Shown in pieces: positions 8,020-16,563 of a stretch of 41,763 nt of DNA. The DNA is from Roseovarius sp. UBA6217 (GTDB lineage Bacteria > Pseudomonadota > Alphaproteobacteria > Rhodobacterales > Rhodobacteraceae): positions 1-41,763 of the forward strand of contig DISF01000040.1 of NCBI GenBank assembly GCA_002421985.1. The letters run 5' to 3'. Below the pieces are notes generated by a model. That model was given only the letters and a program-made list of their open reading frames with translations, was not told where the DNA came from and made no database searches. The position numbers and the translations under genes are program-made. Numbering within the stretch: the stretch's first letter is position 1; each line of letters starts with the position of its first letter.

Positions 8020-8796
8020 TCACTTGTCGCGGAACTGCGCCTCGCGCTTCTCGGCGAATGCCGCCATGCCCTCTTTCTGATCGTCGGTGGCAAAGAGCGA
8101 GTGGAACACGCGCCGCTCGAACAAGAGCCCCTCGCGCAAGGTCGTCTCGAACGAGCGGTTGACCGCCTCCTTGGCCGCCATCACCGAAATCTGCGATTTC
8201 TCGGCGATCTTCTGCGCCGCCGACATCGCCTCTTCCATCAGCTTCTTGGCGGGCACCACGCGGCTTACCAGCCCGGCGCGCTCGGCCTCCTCGGCATCCA
8301 TGAAACGGCCCGTCAGGTTCATGTCCATGGCCTTGGCCTTGCCGACGGCGCGGGTCAGCCGCTGCGTGCCGCCAAGGCCCGCGATGACACCGAGGTTGAT
8401 TTCCGGCTGGCCGAATTTCGCGGTATCCGAGCAGATGATGAAATCGCACATCATCGCAAGCTCGCAGCCGCCGCCCAGCGCATAGCCCGAAACGGCCGCG
8501 ATGATCGGCTTGCGGATGCGCATGATGGCGTCGCTGTCGGCGGTAAAGAGGTCTTCGGTGAAGACATCGACAAAGCTCTTGCCGCTCATCATCTTGATAT
8601 CCGCCCCGGCGGCAAAGGCCTTGTCCGAGCCGGTGAGCACGATGCAGCGCACCTTGTCGTTGGTCTGCGCCTCGGCAAGTGCGTGGGCCAGTTCGGACAT
8701 GAGCTGATCGTTGAGCGCGTTGAGCGCGTCGGGGCGGTTGAGCTTGATGAGGGCGACGTGGTCTTCCACTTCGACGATGATCGTCTCATAGGCCAT
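8020..8796 (-). CDS. Enoyl-CoA hydratase (crotonase family)
   Basis: Hydrates trans-2-enoyl-CoA to 3-hydroxyacyl-CoA in fatty-acid or amino-acid catabolism; cytoplasmic. 258 residues, the standard single-domain crotonase length. Oxyanion-hole region SDKAFAAGADIKMM (57-70) and SGYALGGGCELAMMCD (103-118); the two catalytic glutamates of true hydratases are present as Glu112 (GGGCELA) and Glu132 (GQPEINLG). Both being present favours hydratase over isomerase or decarboxylase activity. A likely short-chain enzyme; the exact pathway is not set by context, since it stands between mutM and the transposon scar. Confidence 0.92.
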   Translation of the reverse strand: MAYETIIVEVEDHVALIKLNRPDALNALNDQLMSELAHALAEAQTNDKVRCIVLTGSDKAFAAGADIKMMSGKSFVDVFTEDLFTADSDAIMRIRKPIIAAVSGYALGGGCELAMMCDFIICSDTAKFGQPEINLGVIAGLGGTQRLTRAVGKAKAMDMNLTGRFMDAEEAERAGLVSRVVPAKKLMEEAMSAAQKIAEKSQISVMAAKEAVNRSFETTLREGLLFERRVFHSLFATDDQKEGMAAFAEKREAQFRDK

Positions 8797-8867
8797 GAAT
8801 TTCGCTTTCGGTGGTTGCGACAGGGTTCTCTGGCCGAGTCATTACCATTCTGGCGCGCCCGATCAAC

Positions 8868-9719
8868 CTATCTTTGGCAGCGCGGACAGTAGAAGCTCGA
8901 CCTTGCCGATTGCACGATGCGGGTGATCGGGGCCTCGCAGGCGGGGGTGCGGCAGGGCGCGCCCTCGCGCCCGTAGACATCAAACGCGTGCTGGAAATAG
9001 CCCAACTCGCCATCCGCCTGCCGGTAGTCGCGCAAGGACGAGCCGCCCGCCGCGATCGCATCGCGCAACACCGCGCGAATCGCCGCAACAAGCCGCGCGA
9101 TGCGGCGCGCGCCAAGATTGCCCGCCTGCCTGCGCGGCGAAATGCCCGCGCGGTAAAGCGCCTCGCAGACATAGATATTGCCCAGCCCCGCCACGATCCG
9201 CTGATCGAGAAGCGCCGCCTTGATGGGCATGCGCCGTCCGGCGAGGGCGGCGGCGAGATAGGCCTCGTGAAACCCGTTGCCAAGCGGCTCCGGCCCGAGT
9301 TTCGCCAGCAGCGGATGGGCCTCGGCACCGGCCGTAGCCATCAGATCCATCGCGCCAAAGCGGCGCGGGTCGTTGAAGGTGATGCGCGCGCCGCCCGCCA
9401 TGTCGAGGATCACATGATCGTGTTTCTCGGGGGCGGGGTGATCGTGCACGAATTGCCCCACCAGCGCGCCCGATACCAGCATCCGCCCCGACATGCCCAG
9501 ATGCACCAAAAGCGTCTCGCCCCGGTCGAGATCGGCCAGCAGGTATTTCGAGCGCCGCCGCAGCGCCAGCACCCGCGCGCCGCCCAACCGCTCCGCCATG
9601 CCGGGCGGGAACGGCCAGCGCAGATCGGCGCGGTTGAGCGTCGCGCGCGCGATCACCTGCCCCTCCATGACAGGCGCAAGGCCGCGCCGCACGGTTTCGA
9701 CCTCTGGCAATTCGGGCAT
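8868..9719 (-). CDS. mutM: Formamidopyrimidine-DNA glycosylase
   Basis: Base-excision repair enzyme removing 8-oxoguanine and formamidopyrimidines, with AP-lyase activity. 283 residues. It begins MPELPEVETVRRGL, giving the N-terminal Pro2 nucleophile and Glu3. RRSKYLL holds the conserved lysine, FNDPRRFG is the DNA-contact loop, and QRIVAGLGNIYVCEALYRAG is the helix-two-turn-helix. The C-terminal zinc finger has four cysteines (CRTPAC ... FYCPRC). Start fixed at the ATG at 9719 by the catalytic Pro2; the open frame continues upstream without meaning. Divergent from ubiE, a pairing common in alphaproteobacteria. Confidence 0.95.
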   Translation of the reverse strand: MPELPEVETVRRGLAPVMEGQVIARATLNRADLRWPFPPGMAERLGGARVLALRRRSKYLLADLDRGETLLVHLGMSGRMLVSGALVGQFVHDHPAPEKHDHVILDMAGGARITFNDPRRFGAMDLMATAGAEAHPLLAKLGPEPLGNGFHEAYLAAALAGRRMPIKAALLDQRIVAGLGNIYVCEALYRAGISPRRQAGNLGARRIARLVAAIRAVLRDAIAAGGSSLRDYRQADGELGYFQHAFDVYGREGAPCRTPACEAPITRIVQSARSSFYCPRCQR

Positions 9720-9748
9720 CGGGCACCTCGGCGCGTGAAAGGGGCGCA

Positions 9749-9776
9749 TTGTCACCCTCGGTGGGCACCCTATAAG
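9749..9776 (+). promoter_or_regulatory. Probable sigma-70-type promoter of ubiE
   Basis: TTGTCA (9749-9754) and TATAAG (9771-9776) separated by 16 bp, 39 bp before the ubiE start codon, in the mutM-ubiE gap. Good consensus for a housekeeping promoter; not experimentally supported. Confidence 0.5.
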
Positions 9777-9815
9777 AAGGGGACGGATGACAAACGACAA
9801 GAGCCGGGGCAGGGC

Positions 9816-10559
9816 ATGAGCGAGAAAACCACCCATTTCGGATTTCAGGACGTGCCCGAATCGGAAAAGGCGGGCCGCGTGCGCGGCGTCTTTGGCAGCG
9901 TGGCATCGAAATACGACGTGATGAACGACGCCATGTCCTTTGGCATCCACCGCATCTGGAAGGATGCGATGATGGATTGGCTCGCCCCGCGCGCTGGTCA
10001 GCGGCTTCTCGACGTGGCTGGCGGCACCGGCGATATCGCGTTCCGGTTTCTGCGGCGTGCGGGGCACGGCCACGCCACCGTGCTCGACCTGACCGAGCCG
10101 ATGCTGGTGGAGGGACGCAAGCGCGCCGAGGCAGAGGCGCTTGCGACAAGCCTTGATTGGGTGGTGGGCGATGCGATGGCGCTGCCGTTCAAGGACAGCA
10201 GTTTCGATGTCTACACGATCAGCTTCGGCATCCGCAACGTGACCCGCCCGCAAGAGGCACTGAACGAGGCGTTCCGCGTGCTCAAACCCGGCGGGCGTCT
10301 GATGGTTCTGGAATTCAGCCAGATTCCCAATGACCTGATGCAAAAGGTCTATGATCTCTATTCGTTCAACATCATCCCGCGCCTTGGTCAGGCAATCGCG
10401 AATGATCGTGACAGCTATCAATATCTGGTGGAATCGATCCGCCGCTTTCCCGATCAGGAAACGTTTCTCGACATGGTGCGCGAAGCGGGCTTCGGGCAAG
10501 CCAGATATCGCAACCTGTCGATGGGCATCGCCTGCCTGCATTCAGGGTGGAAGATTTGA
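9816..10559 (+). CDS. ubiE: Ubiquinone C-methyltransferase UbiE
   Basis: SAM-dependent C-methylation of the 2-polyprenyl-methoxy-benzoquinol ring in ubiquinone synthesis. 247 residues. Contains FGSVASKYDVMNDAMSFGIH and the SAM-binding loop LLDVAGGTGDIAFRF, then FDVYTISFGIRNV and the signature RVLKPGGRLMVLEFS. The ATG at 9816 is chosen because MSEKTTHFGF is the usual start of the family; the frame is open far upstream across mutM. It overlaps ubiB, forming a two-gene ubiquinone operon. Confidence 0.95.
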   Translation: MSEKTTHFGFQDVPESEKAGRVRGVFGSVASKYDVMNDAMSFGIHRIWKDAMMDWLAPRAGQRLLDVAGGTGDIAFRFLRRAGHGHATVLDLTEPMLVEGRKRAEAEALATSLDWVVGDAMALPFKDSSFDVYTISFGIRNVTRPQEALNEAFRVLKPGGRLMVLEFSQIPNDLMQKVYDLYSFNIIPRLGQAIANDRDSYQYLVESIRRFPDQETFLDMVREAGFGQARYRNLSMGIACLHSGWKI

Positions 10560-12088
10560 GGGGGCCGCATAACCTCATCCGCCTGATCCGAACCGGGGCC
10601 ACGCTCGAGCGCACCGGCGCTATGGGCCTCATCATGGAGGCGCTCGAGGCGCCGCCGCTGGTGCGCGCGACGATGCGCGCGCTCGCATGGCCCTTTCAAT
10701 GGCTGGGTGACCGGGGCGACCCGACCACGCCTCCGGCGGTGCGCGCGCTGACCGCGCTCGGCCCGGCCTATATCAAATTCGGGCAGATCCTAAGCACGCG
10801 GCCTGATCTTGTGGGCGAAGAGCTGGCCGGGCAGTTGCGCGTGCTCCAAGACAAGCTGCCGCCGTTTTCCATCGACACCGCCAAGGCCTCCATCGCCACC
10901 GAGCTTGGCCACCCGGTCGAGGCGTTGTTCGATGATTTCAGCCCGCCGGTCGCGGCGGCCTCGATCGCGCAGGTCCACAAGGCCCGGCTGCGCGAGACCG
11001 GCGAGACAGTCGCGATCAAGGTGCTGCGGCCCGGCATCGAGCGCGCCTTTCGCCGCGATATCGACGCATTCTATTTCGCCGCGCGGATGGTCGAGGTGCT
11101 GGCCCCCGGCGCGCGGCGGCTTCGGCCCACGGATGTGATCGCGCATTTCGAGGGCGTGGTGCTGGGCGAGCTTGATCTGCGGCTCGAGGCGGCCTCGGCC
11201 TCGGAATTCTCGGCCAACACCCGGGGCGATGACGGGTTCCGCCTGCCCTCGGTGCATTGGCACCTGTCGTCGCGGCGGGTGATGACGATGGAATGGGCCG
11301 ATGGCGTGGCGATGGGTGACAATGCCGCCATTGACGCGGCGGGGCATGATCGGGCGGCGCTTGGCGCGCGGGTGTTGCAGCTTTTCCTCAGCCACGCGCT
11401 GCGCGACGGGTATTTCCACGCCGACATGCATCAGGGCAACCTAAAGGTCGCCGCCAATGGCGACATCATCGCCTATGATTTCGGGATCATGGGCCATATC
11501 GACGAATATACCCGGCGGGTCTATGCCGAGATTCTCTATGGCTTCATCAAGCGCGATTACCGCCGGGTTGCGGAAGTGCATTTCGAGGCGGGCTATGTGC
11601 CGCGCGACCGCGATGTGGATGCCTTCGCGCGGGCGCTGCGCGCGGTGGGCGAGCCGATCTTCGGCATGGATGCCAGCCGCATCTCGATGGGCAACCTGCT
11701 GAGCTATCTTTTCGAGGTCACCGAGAAGTTCGGGATGGAGACGCGCACCGAGCTGATCCTGTTGCAGCGCACGATGGTGGTGGTCGAGGGGGTGGCGCGC
11801 TCGCTCGATCCGCAGATCAACATCTGGCAGGTGGCCCGCCCGGTGGTGGAGGATTACATCCGCCGCGCGATGGGGCCGCGCGCGGCGTTGCGTGATCTCG
11901 GGCGCACGGCGCTGGTGCTCTCGCGCTATGGCCCGCGCCTGCCCGGCCTTGTCGAGGCGGCGCTGATCCGGCAGGCGGCCCCCGAGGTGGGCCCGACGCC
12001 GCACCGCTGGCGCGAGCGCGCGCTTTGGGCCACGGGCGGGCTTGCGGCAGGCGCGGGGATCACGCTTGGCGTGCTCGCACTCATATAG
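10547..12088 (+). CDS. ubiB: UbiB atypical kinase/ATPase for ubiquinone biosynthesis
   Basis: ABC1/UbiB-family protein needed for ubiquinone production, probably membrane-attached and extracting or delivering lipid intermediates. 513 residues from a GTG at 10547. A TTG at 10556 that overlaps the ubiE stop as TTGA is an equally good start and would give LRGPHNLIRLIRTG. Family motifs: KFGQILSTRPDLVG, the Ala-rich loop AAASIAQVHKA, lysine in VAIKVLRPG, HADMHQGNLKV in the catalytic loop (usually HADPHPGN) and YDFGIMG. Two C-terminal hydrophobic helices end the protein (ALWATGGLAAGAGITLGVLA). It stops 3 bp before the convergent flgD stop. Confidence 0.93.
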   Translation: MEDLRGPHNLIRLIRTGATLERTGAMGLIMEALEAPPLVRATMRALAWPFQWLGDRGDPTTPPAVRALTALGPAYIKFGQILSTRPDLVGEELAGQLRVLQDKLPPFSIDTAKASIATELGHPVEALFDDFSPPVAAASIAQVHKARLRETGETVAIKVLRPGIERAFRRDIDAFYFAARMVEVLAPGARRLRPTDVIAHFEGVVLGELDLRLEAASASEFSANTRGDDGFRLPSVHWHLSSRRVMTMEWADGVAMGDNAAIDAAGHDRAALGARVLQLFLSHALRDGYFHADMHQGNLKVAANGDIIAYDFGIMGHIDEYTRRVYAEILYGFIKRDYRRVAEVHFEAGYVPRDRDVDAFARALRAVGEPIFGMDASRISMGNLLSYLFEVTEKFGMETRTELILLQRTMVVVEGVARSLDPQINIWQVARPVVEDYIRRAMGPRAALRDLGRTALVLSRYGPRLPGLVEAALIRQAAPEVGPTPHRWRERALWATGGLAAGAGITLGVLALI

Positions 12089-12091
12089 CGC

Positions 12092-12775
12092 TCACTCTGG
12101 CGGCGGCGGGCGCAGGCCGATCACCTCGGCAGGGGTGACGCTCTGCCCGTTGCCAAGCCCAAGCCGGACCTCGCCCCCCTCGAGCCGCGTCTCGATCACG
12201 CGGCTGCGCATATGGGCGTCATGGCGGGCGATGGTCTCTCCTGCCGATTGCGACAGCACCGAAAGCGCGTAGCTGCCCGGCGGTAGCGGCTGGCCTTGCG
12301 CGTCGCGCCCCGCCCACAGGACCGGGCCGCTCTCGGCGGGCAGGGGAGACCGCGCCACCACCGCCCCCTGCGCATCGGCGACGACCAGTTCGGCGGCGTC
12401 CGCGCGCGGATCGACCACCACCTCGATCTGCACGCGCTCACCGGCAAAGCGCACCGGCGCGCGCACCTCGGCCTCGAGCCCGATCCAGCCGGGAAACTCG
12501 CCCATGCCGAGCGTCGCCATCTGCGCGCCAAGCCCGGTCAGCAATTCGTTGGTTCGCACCTGTTGCTCGACCGAGGAAAACGTGGCGAGTTGCACCGCGA
12601 AATCGGTCGATTCGACGGGGTTGAGGGGGTCCTGGTTGCGCATCTGCGTGGTGAGCATCTTGAGGAATGTCTCGAAATCCGAACTGAGCGCGCCGGTGCC
12701 GGGCGCGCCTCCGGTCGCAAGTGCCGCCGGGGCGGTCGCGGCAGGGCCGGTGGCGATGCCTGTCAATGGGTCCAT
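12092..12775 (-). CDS. flgD: Flagellar hook assembly (cap) protein FlgD
   Basis: Scaffold that caps the growing hook and lets hook protein polymerise. 227 residues. The N-terminal conserved block, about 30-82, reads DFETFLKMLTTQMRNQDPLN and then ESTDFAVQLATFSSVEQQ, the hallmark of FlgD. The C-terminal part has the Ig/FlgD-like beta pattern (GPVLWAGRDAQGQPLPPGSY). It follows fliK by 73 bp in the same direction, so hook cap and hook-length ruler are probably co-transcribed. The hook protein FlgE itself is not in the window. Confidence 0.93.
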   Translation of the reverse strand: MDPLTGIATGPAATAPAALATGGAPGTGALSSDFETFLKMLTTQMRNQDPLNPVESTDFAVQLATFSSVEQQVRTNELLTGLGAQMATLGMGEFPGWIGLEAEVRAPVRFAGERVQIEVVVDPRADAAELVVADAQGAVVARSPLPAESGPVLWAGRDAQGQPLPPGSYALSVLSQSAGETIARHDAHMRSRVIETRLEGGEVRLGLGNGQSVTPAEVIGLRPPPPE

Positions 12776-12848
12776 GATAACTCCTTTCCAAAGCGGGGCT
12801 CAAAACGGGAGCCGGATTTGAGCGTCTCGAACATGCGAAATCCATCCG

Positions 12849-14186
12849 TCAGAGCCTGATATCGAGCCGGTCGCCCAACACGAGCAGCACACCGGGCGCG
12901 GGCTGCGCGATATCGGGCGGCGCGGTGGCGCGTGCGGCTGCCGCAGCACCCGACGGCGGTGCGCGGTCTCGATCGGTGTCCTGCCCTCCCTGGGCGAAAT
13001 CGAACCGCGTGCCCTCATATCCGATCTGGAGGAATTCGCGTGCCAGAAGCTCGATATTGCGGCGCATGAGATCAAGCGTCTCGGGGCGGTCGGCGGTGAT
13101 CGTCACACTGAGCCCGGCCTCGGACGGGTGCAGGCGCAGGCGCACGCGGCCAAGCTCTTCGGGGCTGAGGCTCAGCTCGATCGAGCCGCGCGCGCCGCCC
13201 CCCGCCTCTGCCGCATGGGCGATCTGCACCGCGATCTGGCGCGGGACATCGAGGCCCGCCGTGGCTGACAGCGACACAGGCACAGAATGCGATGGAAACG
13301 CGGTCGAGGCGTGCAACCCGGCAAGGCCGGGGGGTGCCTCCGCGAGGCCCGCCGGATCGCCAGCGGTGCCCATCGCGGCGGAAAGGTCAACGGAGGGCGG
13401 GGCGGCGTGCAAGACCGGTAGAATGGCAGGGGGCTGTGCCGATGGCGCAATGCCCGGCCCGGACGCGGCCATGTAGGGGCGGGCGGCGGCAGGCCGCTCT
13501 GCGGCGTGCAAGGCGGCCATCACCTGCATGGGCAATGGCATGGCGACCGTCGGTGCCGGGGCCGCAGGCGATACGCTATTGCCGGACTGCGCGACGATGG
13601 GCGCCACGGTCAATGGCGTGGCGTGCGGCCCCGGCACAGCGGCCAAGGCCGCCTCGCGCGCAATGGCGGAGGGTGTCGTGGCCCCGGCCCCGTCAATTCG
13701 CCCCTGCGCGCTCTCGGGCGGGCGGGCCGGTGCAGGATCGCCACGCGCAATCGCATCTATGGGGGGGGCGTCATCCAGAGCGTCCGACACAGGCACCGGT
13801 TGGGGCGAGTATCGCGCCGTCGCAGAGGCATCAGCCGGAGCGGTGCCCGGCGCGGGCGAAACACCCTCATCCCCCGCGATCGCCACGGCAGCAGACGGCT
13901 CTGTTGCATCCTTGGCGGCCAGGCCCTGCACGGCAGCGCCATTGTGCCTCTCCAGGGATTTTGCCGGTGCAGCCCCGGCGGGGGCCGCCCCGACAAGAAG
14001 CGCAGTCGCCTCCTGCACGGTCTCCGGCGCGGTTGTCCCGGCTGTTTCAGCGCCCTCTTCCATCGATGCGGCGAGGAACGTGGCAAACGCCCCGCCGGGG
14101 CCGGCCTTCGCCGGTGCCGGTTGCCCGCCGCCGCCCCCCGCGCCCGGTGCCGGGGGGCCGTCGTGATGCCCGGTGACAGTAATCAT
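12849..14186 (-). CDS. fliK: Flagellar hook-length control protein FliK
   Basis: Secreted molecular ruler that switches export from hook to filament substrates through FlhB. 445 residues. The first ~320 are Ala/Pro-rich low complexity, as usual for FliK. The conserved C-terminal domain, about 330-400, is seen in RGSIELSLSPEELGRVRLRL followed by SVTITADRPETLDLMRRNIE. Its partner FlhB is encoded at 24674-25762. Divergent from the flgJ-like gene; the gap 14187-14302 must hold both promoters. Confidence 0.88.
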   Translation of the reverse strand: MITVTGHHDGPPAPGAGGGGGQPAPAKAGPGGAFATFLAASMEEGAETAGTTAPETVQEATALLVGAAPAGAAPAKSLERHNGAAVQGLAAKDATEPSAAVAIAGDEGVSPAPGTAPADASATARYSPQPVPVSDALDDAPPIDAIARGDPAPARPPESAQGRIDGAGATTPSAIAREAALAAVPGPHATPLTVAPIVAQSGNSVSPAAPAPTVAMPLPMQVMAALHAAERPAAARPYMAASGPGIAPSAQPPAILPVLHAAPPSVDLSAAMGTAGDPAGLAEAPPGLAGLHASTAFPSHSVPVSLSATAGLDVPRQIAVQIAHAAEAGGGARGSIELSLSPEELGRVRLRLHPSEAGLSVTITADRPETLDLMRRNIELLAREFLQIGYEGTRFDFAQGGQDTDRDRAPPSGAAAAARATAPPDIAQPAPGVLLVLGDRLDIRL

Positions 14187-14239
14187 GCGTCTCTTTCCGC
14201 CATTTCATCCATTCCGCCTCGCAGAGTCGCAGAATTCGG

Positions 14240-14254
14240 TTACCGGTTCTTTAC
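14240..14254. promoter_or_regulatory. CtrA-like box in the fliK/flgJ divergent gap
   Basis: TTAC-N7-TTAC (14240-14254). The overlapping ATTCGGTTA (14234-14242) recurs at the flhA and fliL/fliF promoter gaps. Resembles the CtrA consensus TTAA-N7-TTAA, but the half-sites are imperfect. Confidence 0.35.
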
Positions 14255-14302
14255 TGCTTTGCGGTTTCATGGCGTCAAATTCCAACAATTCGAGGTAACG
14301 CC

Positions 14303-14602
14303 ATGCTTTCCCCCCCGTCGCTCCCGATCACCCGCGCCGACGCGCCCCAACCGACACCGCCGACGCGCGCGCAAACCCGCGCCGCCGCCGCACAGGCGCT
14401 CGAGGCCAGCTTTCTGGCGGAGATGCTCAAGGCCACCGGGCTTGGCGAACAGGAGAACAGCTTCACCGGCAGCGCGGGCGAGAGCCAGTTTGCCTCGTTT
14501 CACCGCGAGGCGATCGCCGCCGAGATCGTGCGCAAGGGCGGGATCGGCCTTGCCACGGTTATCGAGGCCGCGATGAAGGAGGCCCGCCATGACATTGCAT
14601 GA
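14303..14602 (+). CDS. flgJ: FlgJ-like rod-binding protein (no muramidase domain)
   Basis: 99-residue rod assembly protein. It matches only the N-terminal rod-binding domain of FlgJ: QALEASFLAEMLKATGL followed by GSAGESQFASFHREAIAAEI. The C-terminal peptidoglycan hydrolase domain of enteric FlgJ is absent, as is normal in alphaproteobacteria, so a separate lytic enzyme must open the wall. Preceded by GAGGTAACGCC and overlapping the next gene by 14 bp, implying translational coupling. Confidence 0.85.
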   Translation: MLSPPSLPITRADAPQPTPPTRAQTRAAAAQALEASFLAEMLKATGLGEQENSFTGSAGESQFASFHREAIAAEIVRKGGIGLATVIEAAMKEARHDIA

Positions 14603-14948
14603 TCCCGACGGCCTTCACCAGCGAATCAGCGCCCTGCTCGCGCGCGAGAGGGCGGCGCTCCTGTCGGGCGATCTGCACGCGGTGGGCGCGCTGGCCGGGG
14701 AAAAAGAGGCGCTTGCCGCACAGCTTGAACGCCTTGGGCCCGAGGCGTTTGCCGCAACGCAGAGCCTTGGCGAGGCGGCGCGGCGCAACCAGGCGCTGCT
14801 TGATGGTGCGCTTCAGGGGATACGCCTCGCGGCGGCGCGGCTCTCGGCCTATCGGCGGCTGCACGGCGCGATGGAAACCTACGATCCACAGGGCCGCAAG
14901 ACGACCATCGCCGGTATTTTGGCGCACAAGGTCGAACGCCGGGCCTGA
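14589..14948 (+). CDS. FlgN-like flagellar export chaperone (probable)
   Basis: 119 residues, almost entirely helical and rich in Ala, Leu, Glu and Arg (LHQRISALLARERAALLSGD, then LAGEKEALAAQLERL). Size, helix pattern and position after the flgJ-like gene fit FlgN, the chaperone of the hook-filament junction proteins FlgK and FlgL. Those clients are not encoded in the window. A strong Shine-Dalgarno AAGGAGG precedes the ATG. Sequence similarity in this family is weak, so the call rests on context. Confidence 0.65.
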   Translation: MTLHDPDGLHQRISALLARERAALLSGDLHAVGALAGEKEALAAQLERLGPEAFAATQSLGEAARRNQALLDGALQGIRLAAARLSAYRRLHGAMETYDPQGRKTTIAGILAHKVERRA

Positions 14949-14987
14949 ACGGTTTGTCTCAAATGCGAGGGAAATCACCGGGCGGGA

Positions 14988-15002
14988 TTAGCACTCCATT
15001 AG
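14988..15002. promoter_or_regulatory. CtrA-like box upstream of flagellin
   Basis: TTAG-N7-TTAG (14988-15002) lies about 155 bp before the flagellin start codon, inside the 210-bp gap between the flgN-like gene and flagellin. I saw no convincing sigma-54 (GG-N10-GC) or sigma-28 site. Spacing is exact, half-sites imperfect. Confidence 0.35.
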
Positions 15003-15097
15003 CAGTTGGCGGGCAAACCTGCATGGGCACTCAGCACGAGATGGCGCAGCCGGGCCCCGGCATCGGGGCGGCCGCAAACGTCAGAACGACACAGCCG

Positions 15098-15118
15098 ACC
15101 GCCCCGGAGGGCGGTTTT
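15098..15118 (+). promoter_or_regulatory. Hairpin followed by TTTT in the flagellin leader
   Basis: ACCGCCC (15098-15104), loop CGGA, GGGCGGT (15109-15115), then three more T. It ends 40 bp before the flagellin ATG. It resembles a short intrinsic terminator or a 5' UTR control hairpin. In Caulobacter FlbT acts on the flagellin 5' UTR, and flbT is encoded just downstream here, so a role in FlbT-dependent control is a reasonable inference. Confidence 0.5.
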
Positions 15119-15158
15119 CAACCGGCGCAACCGCGCCGCAGTCATGAGGTGAAGAACC

Positions 15159-16490
15159 ATGTCAAGTATCCTGACCAACAACAGCGCGATGGTCGCGCTC
15201 CAGACGCTGAAATCGGTGAATGCCAACCTCGCCAAGACACAGGATTTGATCTCGACCGGCAAACAGGTGAGTTCGGCCAAGGACAATGCCGCCGTCTTCG
15301 CGATCTCGAAGGTGATGGAATCCGATGTCGTTGGGTTCAAGGCGATCTCTGACAGCCTGTCGCTCGGCGAGTCTACCGTGGCGGTCGGACGAAAAGCCGC
15401 CGAAACGGTCACGGACCTGCTCAAGGATGTCAAGGGAAAGATCGTCGCGGCGCAGGAGGAAAACGTCGACCGCGCCAAGATCCAGACCGATATCGACAAG
15501 TTGACCAAGCAGATCGGCTCGGTCGTGGGCGCGGCGCAGTTCAACGGGCTCAACCTCGTCGATGGCAGCAGCACCGACCCGGTGAACATCCTTTCGTCGC
15601 TCGACAGGGATGCCTCGGGCAACGTGACCGCAGGCCGGATCGAGGTGATGCGCCAGAACCTGTCGGTGACCACGCCGGTCACTGCGCAGGCCTTCGGCAC
15701 CACCGACCTTGCCGATACGGCGGCCGCCAGCGCCCTGATCGACAGTGCCAACTCGACCACCATCCACGACGATGCCGCAACGATCGATGGCGGCACGTCG
15801 AACGCCTCGCTCGCCAATAACACAGCCGAGGTCATCACCATCGGTCAGGTGGCCGCGGGCGACAGCTTCCAGATCGATCTTGGCAACATCCCGGTGAACG
15901 TGGCGGGCGGCGGCACCGCAACCGGTGAACGCACCTTCCAGTTCGTGGCCAGCGCAAACGACGGCACGGCAGATGTCGCCAGCAATCTCGCCAATCAGAT
16001 CAACGCCTTCTTCGAGGCTGCGACCGACTCCTCGTTGAAGCTCTCGGCCACCGTGAGCGGCAACCAGATCACGATCACCAACGGTGATGGGACGACGACC
16101 AACACTGCCCTCGACATCGGCCTGCGCGCCCAGACCGGCGGTACGCCCGGCTCCTCGGCCGCAAGCGGTGGTTTGGGTGCGCTGCAAAACATCGACGTGA
16201 CCACGAGTGCCGGGGCCACGGGGGCGCTCAACGCGATCGAGGGCCTGATCCAGAAATCGGTCGACGCCGCCGCTGCCTTCGGCTCGACCGAGGGGCGGAT
16301 CGCCACACAGTCCGATTTCGTCGGAAAACTGACCGATTCGCTGGTCGCAGGTATCGGATCGCTCGTCGATGCCAATCTCGAGGAGGCCTCGGCACGGCTC
16401 CAGGCACTGCAGGTGCAGCAGCAGTTGGCGACACAATCTCTGTCGATCGCCAACCAGGCCCCGCAGGCGATCTTGTCGCTGTTCAGGTAA
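15159..16490 (+). CDS. Flagellin
   Basis: Filament subunit exported through the flagellar channel. 443 residues. The conserved N-terminal D0/D1 helices (MSSILTNNSAMVALQTLKSV, and later QFNGLNLVDGS) and C-terminal helix (LEEASARLQALQVQQQLATQ ... NQAPQAILSLFR) are intact. A variable central domain of about 240 residues is rich in Thr, Ala, Gly and Asn and would be surface exposed. Only one flagellin gene is present here. AGGTGAAGAACC precedes the ATG. It has its own leader with a hairpin and a strong hairpin after the stop, then flaF and flbT. Confidence 0.96.
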   Translation: MSSILTNNSAMVALQTLKSVNANLAKTQDLISTGKQVSSAKDNAAVFAISKVMESDVVGFKAISDSLSLGESTVAVGRKAAETVTDLLKDVKGKIVAAQEENVDRAKIQTDIDKLTKQIGSVVGAAQFNGLNLVDGSSTDPVNILSSLDRDASGNVTAGRIEVMRQNLSVTTPVTAQAFGTTDLADTAAASALIDSANSTTIHDDAATIDGGTSNASLANNTAEVITIGQVAAGDSFQIDLGNIPVNVAGGGTATGERTFQFVASANDGTADVASNLANQINAFFEAATDSSLKLSATVSGNQITITNGDGTTTNTALDIGLRAQTGGTPGSSAASGGLGALQNIDVTTSAGATGALNAIEGLIQKSVDAAAAFGSTEGRIATQSDFVGKLTDSLVAGIGSLVDANLEEASARLQALQVQQQLATQSLSIANQAPQAILSLFR

Positions 16491-16497
16491 ATCAGGG

Positions 16498-16524
16498 CAG
16501 GGGCGTCTTCTCTGGACGCCCCTG
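16498..16524 (+). terminator. Strong hairpin just after flagellin
   Basis: CAGGGGCGTC (16498-16507), loop TTCTCTG, GACGCCCCTG (16515-16524): a perfect 10-bp GC-rich stem beginning 8 bp past the flagellin stop. No T-run follows, so it may partly terminate or protect the abundant flagellin mRNA 3' end, lowering flaF-flbT output relative to flagellin. Confidence 0.6.
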
Positions 16525-16563
16525 ATCCGATGTCGGGCATCTTCCCCAAAGAAAGGATACGAC

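Noticed and set aside
15003..15030. Sigma-54 promoter for flagellin (TTGGCGGGCAAACCTGCA)
   Set aside because: GG and GC elements are 11 bp apart instead of the required 10, and the -24 element is poor.
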